Shown here: one piece after another, positions 17,005-25,650 of the stretch
Layout of the letters: the number at the start of each line of letters is the position of its first letter
Numbering within the stretch: the stretch's first letter is position 1
Assembly: GCF_003319115.1 (NCBI RefSeq)
Contig: NZ_QOHF01000004.1
Span: 186,001-250,000, forward strand
DNA: 64,000 nt
Direction of reading: 5' to 3'
Source: Geodermatophilus sp. TF02-6
GTDB taxonomy: Bacteria > Actinomycetota > Actinomycetes > Mycobacteriales > Geodermatophilaceae
Program-made: the position numbers and the translations under genes
Notes under the pieces: model-generated
The model's input: the letters and a program-made list of their open reading frames with translations, nothing else
Told to the model about the DNA's origin: nothing
Database searches by the model: none

Positions 17005-19398
17005 GTGCTGGACACCGGGTCGCTGCCCGCGATGGCGCGGGCGCAGCGCAGCGAGGTGCTCGACACCTGGCTGGCCGGCCTGCTCGACGCGGCGGTGGCG
17101 CGCACCCCACCGCCCCGCCCGCGCCGCGGCGGGGTCGGTGGGGGGCACCAGGTGCGCCGCGGCACCGACGGCGTGGCGCTGGTCGCCGTGGGCAGCCTCG
17201 GCCGCCGGGAGCTCCCGCCCCACGGGGACCTCGACCTGGTGCTCGTCCACGAGGGGCGGCCGGAGGTCGCCGCCCTCGCCGACGCGATCTGGTACCCCGT
17301 CTGGGACGCCGGGTTGCGGCTGGACCACTCGGTGCGGACCGTCGCCGAGGCCGTCGGGGTGGCCTCCACCGACGTCAAGGCCGGGCTCGGGCTGCTCGAC
17401 GCCCGGTTCGTCGCCGGCGACGCCGACCTCGCCGCCACCCTGCGCACCGCCACCCTCGCCAGCTGGCGGCAGTCGGCGTCCCGGCTGCTGCCCCAGCTGC
17501 GCGACCTGCGTCGCGGCCGCGCCCGGCAGGTCGGCGAGCTGGCCTTCCTGCTCGAACCCCACCTCAAGGAGGCCTACGGGGGCCTCCGGGAGGGGCAGGT
17601 GCTGCGCGCGGTCGCCGCCGCGCAGCTGGCCGACGAGCCCACCACCGAGCTCGAGGAGGCCTACGCGTTCCTGCTGGACGTCCGCGACGAGCTGCGCCGC
17701 CGTTCGGACCGGCCGAACGACGTGCTGGTCCGCCAGGAGCAGCGGCCGGTCGCCGTCGCGCTCGGCCTGGCCGACGAGGACGCCCTGCTGCGCCGGGTGA
17801 GCCTCGCCGGACGCCGGTTGGCCTTCGTCGCCGACGAGACGTGGCGGCGGGCGGAGGCCGCCCTGGTCCGCCGTCCCCGAGGCCGCTACCGCCGGGTCCG
17901 CCGGGAGCCGCTGGCCGAGGGCGTGGTCCGGCAGGGCGACGAGGTGGTGCTCGCCCGTGACGCCCACCCCGCCACCGACCCCGGCCTGGTGCTGCGCGGC
18001 GCGGCCGCCGCCGCCCGGGCCGACCTGGTGCTGTCGCCCTACACGCTCAAGGTGCTCGCGGTGCACTCGCCGCCGGTGCCCGAGCCGTGGCCCGCGGAGG
18101 TGCGCTGGTCGTTCCTGCGGCTGCTGGCCAGCGGCCGGCCGGCCGTGGCGCTGCTCGAGCAGCTCGACCAGGAGGGGCTGCTGGTGCGGCTGCTGCCCGA
18201 GTGGGAGCGGGTGCGCTCGCTGCCGCAGCGCGACCCCTGGCACCGGTTCACCGTCGACCGGCACCTGGTGGAGTCCGCGGCGGCGGCCGCGGAGCTGACC
18301 CACGACGTCGACCGCCCCGACCTGCTCCTGGTGGGGGCGCTGCTGCACGACATCGGCAAGGGCTGGCCCGGTGACCACAGCGTCGTCGGCGAACCGGTCG
18401 CGGCCGCGATCGCGACGCGGATGGGCTTCTCCGCCCCGGACGTCGCCACGGTGGCCGCGATGGTGCGCCACCACCTGCTGCTGCCCGACACCGCCACCCG
18501 CCGTGACATCGACGACCCGGCCACCGTCGACCGGATCGCGGCGACGATCGGCTCCGACCCCGCGCTGCTGCAGCTGTTGCACGCCCTGGCCCAGGCCGAC
18601 GGCGCGGCCACGAGCAGCTCGGCGTGGTCGCCGTGGAAGGCGCACCTGGTGGCGGCGCTGGTCGGACGGGTGCTGGCCCGGCTCGGCGGGGCCCCGGTCC
18701 CCGCTCCGCAGCCGGTGCTCAACCCCGGCGCGCCCCAGGCCAGCACCGGGTGCGCCGGCCTCCCGGACGGCGCCAGCGACGTCACGGTCGGGGTCGAGGA
18801 CGTCGCCGACGGCCAGCAGGTGACCATCGTCGCCCCCGACCGATCCGGCCTGTTCAGCGAGCTGGCCGGGGTGCTGGCGCTCAACCAGCTCGACGTGCGC
18901 GCCGCCAAGGTCAACGTCGTGGCGGGCCGGGCCACCGCCGTCTTCGCCGTCCGGCCGCGTTTCGGCCGGGCCCCGGTGGCGTCGATCCTGGCCGACACCG
19001 TCCGGGCGGCCCACGAGGGGACGCTGCCGCTGGCCGACCGGCTGCGGCAGCGGGAGGTCGACTACCGCCAGGACGCCGTCCGGACCGTCCCGCCGCGGAT
19101 CTCCTGGTACGACGGCGAGGTCACCGGCGACGCCGCCGGCATCCTGGAGGTCCGGGCCGGCGACCGCGCCGGGCTGCTGTACGGGCTCACCGCCGCGCTG
19201 GCGGCCGAGGGGCTGGACGTGACCTCGGCCCGGATCGAGACCCTCGGCGCCGATGCCGCCGACCACTTCTACGTGGCCAACCCCTCCGGCGAGCCGATCG
19301 ACGCCGCCCAGCGCCAGCGGGTGGAGGCCGCGCTGGTCGCCGCCGTCTGCGGCGCCGTGGCCGACCCGGCGTCCGGGCGGGGGGACGCGCCGGGCTGA
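17005..19398 (+). CDS. glnD: PII uridylyl/adenylyltransferase and removing enzyme GlnD
   Basis: 797 residues from GTG 17005. GlnD modifies and demodifies GlnK Tyr51 in response to glutamine. N-terminal nucleotidyltransferase motif GSLGRRELPPHGDLDLVL (near 62-79, with the catalytic D-x-D), a central HD domain (LLHDIGKGWPGDHS near 446-459) and two C-terminal ACT domains (starting near 606 and 711; DRSGLFSELAGVLALN and DRAGLLYGLTAALAAEG). In actinobacteria GlnD usually adenylylates GlnK. An inner ATG at 17032 is an alternative start. Confidence 0.93.
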   Translation: MLDTGSLPAMARAQRSEVLDTWLAGLLDAAVARTPPPRPRRGGVGGGHQVRRGTDGVALVAVGSLGRRELPPHGDLDLVLVHEGRPEVAALADAIWYPVWDAGLRLDHSVRTVAEAVGVASTDVKAGLGLLDARFVAGDADLAATLRTATLASWRQSASRLLPQLRDLRRGRARQVGELAFLLEPHLKEAYGGLREGQVLRAVAAAQLADEPTTELEEAYAFLLDVRDELRRRSDRPNDVLVRQEQRPVAVALGLADEDALLRRVSLAGRRLAFVADETWRRAEAALVRRPRGRYRRVRREPLAEGVVRQGDEVVLARDAHPATDPGLVLRGAAAAARADLVLSPYTLKVLAVHSPPVPEPWPAEVRWSFLRLLASGRPAVALLEQLDQEGLLVRLLPEWERVRSLPQRDPWHRFTVDRHLVESAAAAAELTHDVDRPDLLLVGALLHDIGKGWPGDHSVVGEPVAAAIATRMGFSAPDVATVAAMVRHHLLLPDTATRRDIDDPATVDRIAATIGSDPALLQLLHALAQADGAATSSSAWSPWKAHLVAALVGRVLARLGGAPVPAPQPVLNPGAPQASTGCAGLPDGASDVTVGVEDVADGQQVTIVAPDRSGLFSELAGVLALNQLDVRAAKVNVVAGRATAVFAVRPRFGRAPVASILADTVRAAHEGTLPLADRLRQREVDYRQDAVRTVPPRISWYDGEVTGDAAGILEVRAGDRAGLLYGLTAALAAEGLDVTSARIETLGADAADHFYVANPSGEPIDAAQRQRVEAALVAAVCGAVADPASGRGDAPG

Positions 19399-19484
19399 GG
19401 CTGCCCGGTCCTGTCGGTACCCCGTGGCACCGTCGGAGGGCAGGAGGACGGAGACGGTCCCTCCGAACCGGGGAGGAGCCCGCA

Positions 19485-19721
19485 GTGAGCGTCCGGTCCT
19501 CCGCGCCGGCGGCGTCCTCCGCGCTGGCCGTGGCCGACGGCAGGGTCTGGGCCTGCCCGACCTGCGGCGACGACCGGGAGTTCGTGCAGCCGCCGTGCGT
19601 CGACGGGCACACCGAGGACGGCGGGGAGTGCCCCGAGTGGGCCTGCACCGACTGCGGGACGGCGCTGGTGACCGGCGCCGGCGTCGACGTGGAGGCGGTG
19701 TCCGCCGGCCGCGGCGCCTGA
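19485..19721 (+). CDS. Small zinc-ribbon-like protein of unknown function
   Basis: 78 residues from GTG 19485 with ribosome-binding site GGGAGGAG at 19471. It has six to seven cysteines (ACPTCGDD, PPCVDGH, ECPEWACTDCG) spaced like one or two zinc ribbons, and no other recognisable domain. It lies alone between glnD and ffh. Zinc binding is inferred from the CxxC pairs; function unknown. Confidence 0.65.
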   Translation: MSVRSSAPAASSALAVADGRVWACPTCGDDREFVQPPCVDGHTEDGGECPEWACTDCGTALVTGAGVDVEAVSAGRGA

Positions 19722-20000
19722 GGAAGGACCCCGTCCTCCCCACCCTTCGCCAGCTCAGGGTGGGACCCGGGACGGGGCCGGCGGCGGGTCCCTGCGGGAG
19801 GGCCGCCCCCCACCGGAGAAGGACCCGGCCTCCTTGCAGGGTCCCACCGCGAGCTTGTGAGCGGTGGGGGGCAAGGGGGTCCTTGGTCCGCCCTTCGGAG
19901 AAGGACCCCGTCCTCCTCACCGCTCGCACGCTCGCGGCGAGCCTCTGGACGGGGCCTACCCGGGACCCGGCCGGCGGGACCCTGCAGGAGGCCGGGCCTG
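19722..20000. repeat. Cluster of nested and inverted hairpin repeats before ffh
   Basis: Copy 1 (19722-19778) follows the zinc-ribbon stop directly. Its outer stem is CCCCGTCC (19729) / GGACGGGG (19770) and its inner stem CCCACCC (19739) / GGGTGGG (19758). A right-half fragment (19780-19803) follows. An inverted copy (about 19817-19885) has inner stem CCCACCGC / GCGGTGGG. A forward copy (19895-19956) has CCCCGTCC / GGACGGGG. An outer pair CCCGGCCTCC (from about 19823) and GGAGGCCGGG (ending about 19996) encloses the latter two, so it looks like a copy split by later insertions. Confidence 0.7.
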
Positions 20001-20152
20001 GCGGGCCCCGTAGGGCGCCAGCATCCTGCCCGCCCCTCGATACCCTGGGAGTCAGGTGGCGCGACGGCGCCGGGGCTCCCCGGGTGCCGAAGCCGAGCAG
20101 CCGGTCGGTCCGACCGGCCGGCCGCGCCCGCGAGACCCTGCGAGGACGTGCT
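19722..20152. other. 431-base intergenic region upstream of ffh
   Basis: No gene is seen. The first 280 bases are the repeat cluster. The rest holds a TACCCT hexamer (20041-20046), a possible ffh -10 without a clear -35, and about 100 bases of GC-rich leader containing a CGGTCGGTCCGACCGGCCGG palindromic stretch (20102-20121) before the ffh GTG. Confidence 0.5.
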
Positions 20153-21769
20153 GTGTTCGAGACCCTCTCCGACCGCCTGGACACGGTCTTCAGCGGCCTG
20201 CGCGGCAAGGGCCGGCTCTCCGACGCCGACATCGACGCGACCGCGCGCGAGATCCGCATCGCGCTGCTCGAGGCCGACGTCGCGCTGCCGGTGGTCCGGG
20301 CGTTCATCAACGCCGTCAAGGAACGGGCGCGGGGAGCCGAGGTCTCCTCGGCGCTCAACCCGGCGCAGCAGGTCATCAAGATCGTCAACGAGGAGCTCGT
20401 CGAGATCCTCGGCGGCCAGACCCGGCGGCTGCGCTACGCCAAGACCGCGCCGACGGTCATCATGCTGGCCGGTCTGCAGGGGTCGGGTAAGACGACGCTG
20501 GCCGGCAAGCTCGGTCGCTGGCTCAGGTCGCAGGGCCACACCCCGCTGCTGGTGGCCGCCGACCTGCAGCGGCCCAACGCGGTCAACCAGCTGGCGATCG
20601 TCGCCGGCCAGGCCGGGGTGGACGTCTTCGCGCCCGAGCCGGGCAACGGCATCGGCGACCCGATCCGCGTCGCCGCCGACTCGATCGAGCACGCCCGCCG
20701 CACGATGCACGACGTCGTCGTCGTCGACACCGCCGGTCGGCTGGGCATCGACGCCGAGCTCATGGCCCAGGCCGCCGGCATCCGCGACGCCGTCCGGCCC
20801 GACGAGACGCTGTTCGTCGTCGACGCGATGATCGGTCAGGACGCCGTCACCACCGCGGAGGCCTTCCGCGACGGCGTCGGGTTCTCCGGCGTCGTCCTCA
20901 CCAAGCTCGACGGCGACGCCCGCGGTGGTGCCGCGCTGTCGGTGCGGTACGTCACCGGTCAGCCGATCATGTTCGCCTCCACCGGCGAGAAGCTGACCGA
21001 CTTCGACGTCTTCCACCCCGAGCGGATGGCCTCCCGCATCCTCGGCATGGGCGACGTGCTCACCCTCATCGAGCAGGCCGAGCAGGCCTTCGACGCCGAG
21101 CAGGCCGAGAAGATGGCCGGCAAGCTCGTCAGCCGCGAGGGCTTCACCCTCGAGGACTTCCTCGAGCAGATGATGGCCATCCGCAAGATGGGCCCGATCG
21201 CCAACCTGCTCGGCATGCTGCCCGGCGCGGGGCAGATGAAGGAGCAGCTCAAGCAGGTCGATGACCGCGACCTGGACCGCACCGCGGCCATCATCCGCTC
21301 GATGACCCCGGAGGAGCGGGTCAACTCCAAGATCATCAACGCCTCGCGGCGGGTGCGCATCGCCAACGGCTCGGGCGTGACCGTCACCGAGGTCAACCAG
21401 CTGCTGGAGCGCTTCGCGCAGGCCCAGAAGATGATGGGGCAGATGGCCGGCAGCATGGGCCTGCCGGGCATGGGCCCGATGTCGAAGAAGGCTCGCGGCC
21501 GGCAGATGCAGGCGGTGTCGTCGGGCAAGGGAGCGCGGGGCAAGGGCAAGAAGGGCAAGGGGAAGGGCAAGAGCGGGCCGACCCGTCGGCCCACGGGCGC
21601 TCCCGGCCTGCCGCCGGGGGCCGGCCTGCCCGGCGGGGGGCTCCCCGGCGGCGGCTTCCCGGGGAGCGGCCTGCCCGGTGGCATGCCCGGCCTCCCCCCG
21701 GGTCAGGGCCTGCCCGACCTCACCAAGCTGCGGTTCGACCAGCCCGGGGACGAGCGGCCCTCGCGGTGA
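20153..21769 (+). CDS. ffh: Signal recognition particle protein Ffh (SRP54)
   Basis: SRP GTPase that binds signal peptides of nascent chains and 4.5S RNA. N domain at the start (FETLSDRLDTVFSGLRGKG), Walker A LQGSGKTTLAGKL near 107, DTAGRLGIDAEL near 195, TKLDGDARGGAALS near 248, then the Met-rich M domain (about 300-440, EQMMAIRKMGPIANLLGMLPG). 538 residues. The C-terminal tail from about 446 is unusual in composition: a Lys/Gly run (KGKKGKGKGKSG) then Gly/Pro/Leu repeats (GLPGGGLPGGGFPG). GTG 20153 matches the family start. Confidence 0.95.
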   Translation: MFETLSDRLDTVFSGLRGKGRLSDADIDATAREIRIALLEADVALPVVRAFINAVKERARGAEVSSALNPAQQVIKIVNEELVEILGGQTRRLRYAKTAPTVIMLAGLQGSGKTTLAGKLGRWLRSQGHTPLLVAADLQRPNAVNQLAIVAGQAGVDVFAPEPGNGIGDPIRVAADSIEHARRTMHDVVVVDTAGRLGIDAELMAQAAGIRDAVRPDETLFVVDAMIGQDAVTTAEAFRDGVGFSGVVLTKLDGDARGGAALSVRYVTGQPIMFASTGEKLTDFDVFHPERMASRILGMGDVLTLIEQAEQAFDAEQAEKMAGKLVSREGFTLEDFLEQMMAIRKMGPIANLLGMLPGAGQMKEQLKQVDDRDLDRTAAIIRSMTPEERVNSKIINASRRVRIANGSGVTVTEVNQLLERFAQAQKMMGQMAGSMGLPGMGPMSKKARGRQMQAVSSGKGARGKGKKGKGKGKSGPTRRPTGAPGLPPGAGLPGGGLPGGGFPGSGLPGGMPGLPPGQGLPDLTKLRFDQPGDERPSR

Positions 21770-22863
21770 CCGGGCGGGCGGGGGAGCAGGCCCTGCACCT
21801 CTCCGGCGTCGTGCTGCCCGCGGGGGAGCACCGCGACCTGTGGGTGCACGACGGGCGGATCACGTTCGAGCCGGTCCCGGGCGCCGAGACGGTGGCCCGC
21901 GGCGGCTGGCTGGTGCCCGGGCTGGTCGACGCGCACTGCCACGTCGGGATCGGCCGCGGTGGCGTCCCCGTCGCGGACCTCGCCGGGCTGCGCCAGCAGG
22001 CCCTCGCCGAGCGTGCCGCCGGCGTGCTGGCGCTGCGCGACTGCGGCTCCCCGGTCGACACCCGGGCGCTGGACGACGAGCCGGACCTGCCTCGCATCGT
22101 CCGCGCCGGCCGGCACCTGGCCGCGCCCCGCCGCTACCTCCCCGGGCTGGCCGTCGAGCTCGACCCGGCCGACCTGGCCGCCGAGGTGCGGGTGCAGGCC
22201 CGCCGCGGCGACGGCTGGGTCAAGCTGGTCGGCGACTGGATCGACCGCGGCGTCGGCGACCTGGCGCCCGAGTGGCCGGCCGACGCCGTGGCCGCCGCGA
22301 TCGCCGCGGCGCACGAGGAGGGGGCGCGGGTCACCGCGCACACCTTCGGCACCGACGCGCTGCCCGACCTGATCCGGGCCGGCATCGACTGCGTCGAGCA
22401 CGGCACCGGCCTGACCGAGGAGCTCGTCGGCGAGATGGCCGCCCGGGGCACCGCCGTCGTCCCGACCCTGGTCAACGTGGCGAGCTTCCCCGACTTCGCC
22501 GCCGCCGGGGAGAAGCGGTTCCCGGCCTACGCCAGCACGATGCGGCGGCTGCACGCGAGCTCGGGCGCCGTCGTCCGGGCGGCGTACGAGGCCGGGGTCC
22601 CGGTGTTCGCCGGCACCGACGCCGGTGGCGGCATCGACCACGGCCGGATCGCCGACGAGGTACGGGCGCTGGCCGCGGCCGGGCTGCCGGCCGAGGCGGC
22701 GCTGGCCGCCGCGTCGTGGGCGGCCCGCAGCTGGCTGGGGCTGGCGTGCATCGAGGAGGGTGCCCCGGCCGACCTCGTCGTCCACGACACCGACCCGCGG
22801 GCCGACCTCGACACCCTGACCCGCCCGCAGCTGATCGTCCTCCGCGGCCGGGTCGTCGGTTGA
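21766..22863 (+). CDS. Amidohydrolase family protein
   Basis: 365 residues; GTG 21766 overlaps the ffh stop. It has the metal-dependent hydrolase layout: small beta domain, then LVPGLVDAHCHVG with HxH at residues 57 and 59, a lysine in GWVKLVGDW that may be the carbamylated bridge, ARVTAHTFG and CVEHGTGL histidines, and the GTDAGGGIDHG aspartate. This is the subtype related to imidazolonepropionase/prolidase-like amidohydrolases. The substrate cannot be named. It shares an operon with ffh. Confidence 0.85.
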   Translation: MTGRAGEQALHLSGVVLPAGEHRDLWVHDGRITFEPVPGAETVARGGWLVPGLVDAHCHVGIGRGGVPVADLAGLRQQALAERAAGVLALRDCGSPVDTRALDDEPDLPRIVRAGRHLAAPRRYLPGLAVELDPADLAAEVRVQARRGDGWVKLVGDWIDRGVGDLAPEWPADAVAAAIAAAHEEGARVTAHTFGTDALPDLIRAGIDCVEHGTGLTEELVGEMAARGTAVVPTLVNVASFPDFAAAGEKRFPAYASTMRRLHASSGAVVRAAYEAGVPVFAGTDAGGGIDHGRIADEVRALAAAGLPAEAALAAASWAARSWLGLACIEEGAPADLVVHDTDPRADLDTLTRPQLIVLRGRVVG

Positions 22864-22894
22864 TGATCAGCTGGGCTGGTCGTGCGGCGTCCCA

Positions 22895-22914
22895 GCTCAC
22901 CGTCGACCGTGAGC
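22895..22914. terminator. Weak hairpin in convergent junction
   Basis: GCTCAC (22895-22900) and GTGAGC (22909-22914) form a 6-bp stem with an 8-base loop, between the convergent ends of the amidohydrolase and histidine kinase genes. It is followed by a rough direct repeat (GAGCCAGGA at 22911 and 22931). A short stem without a U-run, so only a weak terminator candidate. Confidence 0.35.
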
Positions 22915-22954
22915 CAGGACGCGCCACGCCGAGCCAGGATGCGTCCGTGAGCCT

Positions 22955-24211
22955 CTAGCGCGGGGCGCCGAGCTCGAGGGTGACCTCGGTGCCGGCGCCC
23001 GACGACGCCACGTGCAGCGCGCCGCCGGAGGCCTCCGCGGTGCGCCGGGCGATGTCCAGGCCCAGCCCGGTCGAGCCGACGGCGCTGTGTCCCCGCTCGA
23101 CCGCCACGCGGGCGTGCACCAGCCCCGGACCCTCGTCGGCCACGACCACCTCGGCCCCGCCGCCGGTCCGCGGCGCGACGGCGACGCGCATCGCCGTCCC
23201 CTCCGGGGTGTGCGCGAAGACGTTGCCCAGCAGGGCGTCGACCGCCGCGGCCAGGTCGCCCGAGGCCACCCGCACCGGCAGGGCCCCCTCGGCGAGGTCG
23301 ACGTCGAGACGGCGGTGCTCGTCCTCGGCCAGCACGGTCCAGAAGGACACCCGCTCGGCCACCACGGCGTTCGCGTCGGACACCGCGGCCAGCCCCTCCC
23401 GCACCGGACGGCGGGCCTCGGCGATGACCTCGTCGACCCGCCGGCTCAGCTCGTCGACGTCGGTGAGCAGCCGGTCCCGGTCGGCGGCGGGCAGCGACTC
23501 GACGTCCAGCCGCAGCGCGGTCAGCGGCGTGCGCAGGCGGTGGGCGAGGTCGGCGGCGGCCTCTCGCTCGGCGGCCAGCAGCTCCCCGATCCGCCCGGCC
23601 AGCTGGTTGAGCGCCTCCCCGACCGCGCGCACCTCCGACGGCCCCGACGGCTGCACACGGGCGGTGAGGTCCGCGCTGCCGAGCCGGTGCGCCGTCGTCG
23701 CCAGCTCGGTCACCGGCCGGGTCAGCGACCGGGCCACCCGGTCGGCGACGACCAGCGCCAGGACGAGCAGCCCGCCGCCGAACGCCGCCAGCACCACCCA
23801 CGTGCCGGTCACCCCGGGGTGGAGCTGGTCGTCGGGCACGAACGCCTCGATGAGCACCATCCCGTCGCCGCGGCGGACCGGCTGCAGCAGCACCGCGCCA
23901 CCGTCGACGCCCACGACCTCCGAGCTGGAGGGGTCCGCGCCGACGTCGCCCCTGGGTGGGCTGAGCCACTGGCCGTCGGTCCAGCGCACCGCCACCTGCC
24001 GGCCGTCCTCCTGCAGCATCGCCAGGCGCGCCGCCACCTCGTCGCGCTCCATGAGGGCCACGGTGGGGAGCACCTTCTGCAGGTCGGCGCGCACGGAGTC
24101 CAGCGCCCGGGCCTCGGCGACGCGGGCGACCAGGACGGCGGCGGGGAGGAGGAAGGCCAGCAGGACGATCGAGGTCGTCGCCGCGACGAGGAGGGTGACC
24201 TGCCGTCTCAC
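22955..24211 (-). CDS. Two-component sensor histidine kinase
   Basis: 418 residues from GTG 24211. Membrane helix near 7-33, an extracytoplasmic sensor region to about 150, second helix (WVVLAAFGGGLLVLALVVA), HAMP (ARSLTRPVTELATTAHRLGS), H-box DLAHRLRTPLTAL with the phospho-His near 223, N-box LLGNVFAHTPEG, and ATP-binding DEGPGL and GSTGLGLDIAR. The sensor region has no known domain. The start overlaps the response regulator stop (GTGA 24208-24211). It would phosphorylate that regulator at Asp52. Confidence 0.9.
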   Translation of the reverse strand: MRRQVTLLVAATTSIVLLAFLLPAAVLVARVAEARALDSVRADLQKVLPTVALMERDEVAARLAMLQEDGRQVAVRWTDGQWLSPPRGDVGADPSSSEVVGVDGGAVLLQPVRRGDGMVLIEAFVPDDQLHPGVTGTWVVLAAFGGGLLVLALVVADRVARSLTRPVTELATTAHRLGSADLTARVQPSGPSEVRAVGEALNQLAGRIGELLAAEREAAADLAHRLRTPLTALRLDVESLPAADRDRLLTDVDELSRRVDEVIAEARRPVREGLAAVSDANAVVAERVSFWTVLAEDEHRRLDVDLAEGALPVRVASGDLAAAVDALLGNVFAHTPEGTAMRVAVAPRTGGGAEVVVADEGPGLVHARVAVERGHSAVGSTGLGLDIARRTAEASGGALHVASSGAGTEVTLELGAPR

Positions 24212-24897
24212 GGCTCGGGTTCGGCCAGGCGGACGCCGACACCGCGCACGGTCTGCAGCAGACGCGGCTGGGCCGCGGACTCGCCGAGCTTTCGGCGCAG
24301 CCAGGACAGGTGGACGTCGACGGTCTTGTCCGACCCGCCGTAGGGCTGTTGCCACACCTCGACCAGCAGGGTCCGCTTGGACACCACGGTCCCGGGCCGG
24401 GCCGCGAGGTAGGCCAGCAGGTCGAACTCCTTGGGGGAGAGCTCGACCTGTGCGCCCTCGTGCACCACCCGGCGGGTGCGCGGGTCGATGGTCAGCGGGC
24501 CCACCGTGACCGGTGCCGACCCGCTGTCGAGGGTCCCCGAGGCCCGGCGCAGCACCGCGCGGATGCGGGCCTCGAGCTGGTCGGCCGCGAACGGCTTGAG
24601 CACGTAGTCGTCGGCGCCGGCGTCCAGGGCCTGCACGACGCTGCCGTCGTCGTCGCGTGCGGTGGCCACGATGACCGGCACGGACGAGACCGCCCGGAGC
24701 ATCCGCAGCAGCTGGCTGCCGTCGAGGTCGGGCAGGCCCAGGTCGAGGACGACGAGGTCGGGCCGCTCGTCCACCGCCTGGCGCAGCCCGCTGAGGGCGG
24801 TCGCGGCCGAGCTGACCGCGTGACCGCGCTCACGCAGCGTCCGCAGCAGGGCGGTGCGGATGCGCTCGTCGTCCTCCACGACCAGCAGGTGGGCCAC
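24208..24897 (-). CDS. OmpR-family response regulator
   Basis: 229 residues from GTG 24897. Receiver domain with Asp9, Asp10, phospho-acceptor Asp52 (VVLDLGLPDLDG) and Lys in LKPFAADQL, then an OmpR/PhoB winged helix (about 130-225: ELSPKEFDLLAYLAARPGTVVSK, and YGGSDKTVDVHLSWLRRKL). First gene of the kinase operon. It is divergent from the secreted protein gene at 24993 with 95 bases between starts, an obvious possible target. Confidence 0.92.
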   Translation of the reverse strand: MAHLLVVEDDERIRTALLRTLRERGHAVSSAATALSGLRQAVDERPDLVVLDLGLPDLDGSQLLRMLRAVSSVPVIVATARDDDGSVVQALDAGADDYVLKPFAADQLEARIRAVLRRASGTLDSGSAPVTVGPLTIDPRTRRVVHEGAQVELSPKEFDLLAYLAARPGTVVSKRTLLVEVWQQPYGGSDKTVDVHLSWLRRKLGESAAQPRLLQTVRGVGVRLAEPEP

Positions 24898-24940
24898 GCG
24901 TCCCGACGCTACTGCCGACGGCGCGCTCCTCGGGCCCTCC

Positions 24941-24969
24941 TTGACCTCGCCTTGTCGTGCTCTTAACCC
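24941..24969 (+). promoter_or_regulatory. Promoter candidate for the secreted protein gene
   Basis: TTGACC (24941-24946) and TAACCC (24964-24969) with a 17-base spacer, placed 23 bases before the ATG at 24993. The -35 is a strong actinobacterial match and the -10 a weak one. The divergent response regulator starts 44 bases away on the other side. Confidence 0.45.
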
Positions 24970-24992
24970 AGCCGGCGGCATGGTCTGCTGGC

Positions 24993-25568
24993 ATGAGACG
25001 CGCCGTGGCCTTCGGAGCCCTCTGGGTGACGTCCGCGGGCGTCGCCGTGGGCCTCGGCTTCTTCGCCGTCTCGACCGTCGACGTCGTGGCCTCCTCGCAG
25101 ACCGCTCCGGCGGCCGCGACCGGTGGCACCGAGGCGTCGTCGTCCCAGGTGCCGTCCACCCCGACGGCCTCCTCGGTCCCGACCCCGTCGCCCACCCCGG
25201 CCCCGGTGTCGTCTCCCGCGCCGTCGTCCGCGCCGGCCTCCACCGAGGCCCCACCCCCGCCGGAACCGGCTGCCGTCTCCGGGGAGCAGGAGACCGTGGG
25301 GGGCACGGTCTACGCCTCGTGCACCGGCGGGGCCCTCGAACTGGCGACGGCGCCGGCCGAGGACTGGTGGGTCCAGTACCAGGACGACGACGAGGTGGGT
25401 TTCCTGGACGGCGGGCAGTGGGTCGCGGTGCGGGCCTCCTGCACCGACGGGATCCCCACGTTCACGGTGGACGGCCCGGCCGACGGGAAGTGGGCCCGGC
25501 CGGACGACGGCCACCGGCCCGTCGGTGACTGGTGGGCCGGCCACCACGAGGGCTGGGCCCACGCCTGA
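24993..25568 (+). CDS. Secreted or membrane-anchored protein of unknown function
   Basis: 191 residues from ATG 24993. The N-terminus (MRRAVAFGALWVTSAGVAVG and on) is a signal peptide or anchor. A Ser/Thr/Pro-rich linker covers roughly residues 35-95. The C-terminal domain (about 100-191) starts GTVYASCTGGALELATAPA and has a second Cys (RASCTDG), so one disulfide is possible, and is rich in Trp, Asp and Gly. It resembles the small 'septum/PASTA-less' secreted domains of actinobacteria but I assign no family. Divergent from a two-component system. Confidence 0.7.
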   Translation: MRRAVAFGALWVTSAGVAVGLGFFAVSTVDVVASSQTAPAAATGGTEASSSQVPSTPTASSVPTPSPTPAPVSSPAPSSAPASTEAPPPPEPAAVSGEQETVGGTVYASCTGGALELATAPAEDWWVQYQDDDEVGFLDGGQWVAVRASCTDGIPTFTVDGPADGKWARPDDGHRPVGDWWAGHHEGWAHA

Positions 25569-25571
25569 CCC

Positions 25572-25610
25572 ACCGCCGGGCTCGGCCACCCCCAGACCGA
25601 GCCCGGCGGT
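25572..25610 (+). terminator. Strong terminator hairpin after the secreted protein gene
   Basis: ACCGCCGGGCTCGG (25572-25585) is the perfect complement of 25597-25610, with an 11-base loop, beginning 3 bases after the stop. A 14-bp all-matched stem without a U-run, as is common for actinobacterial intrinsic terminators. Confidence 0.7.
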
Positions 25611-25650
25611 GCCCTGCGACGGTGACACGGTCGGCCTACCGGCCGACACC

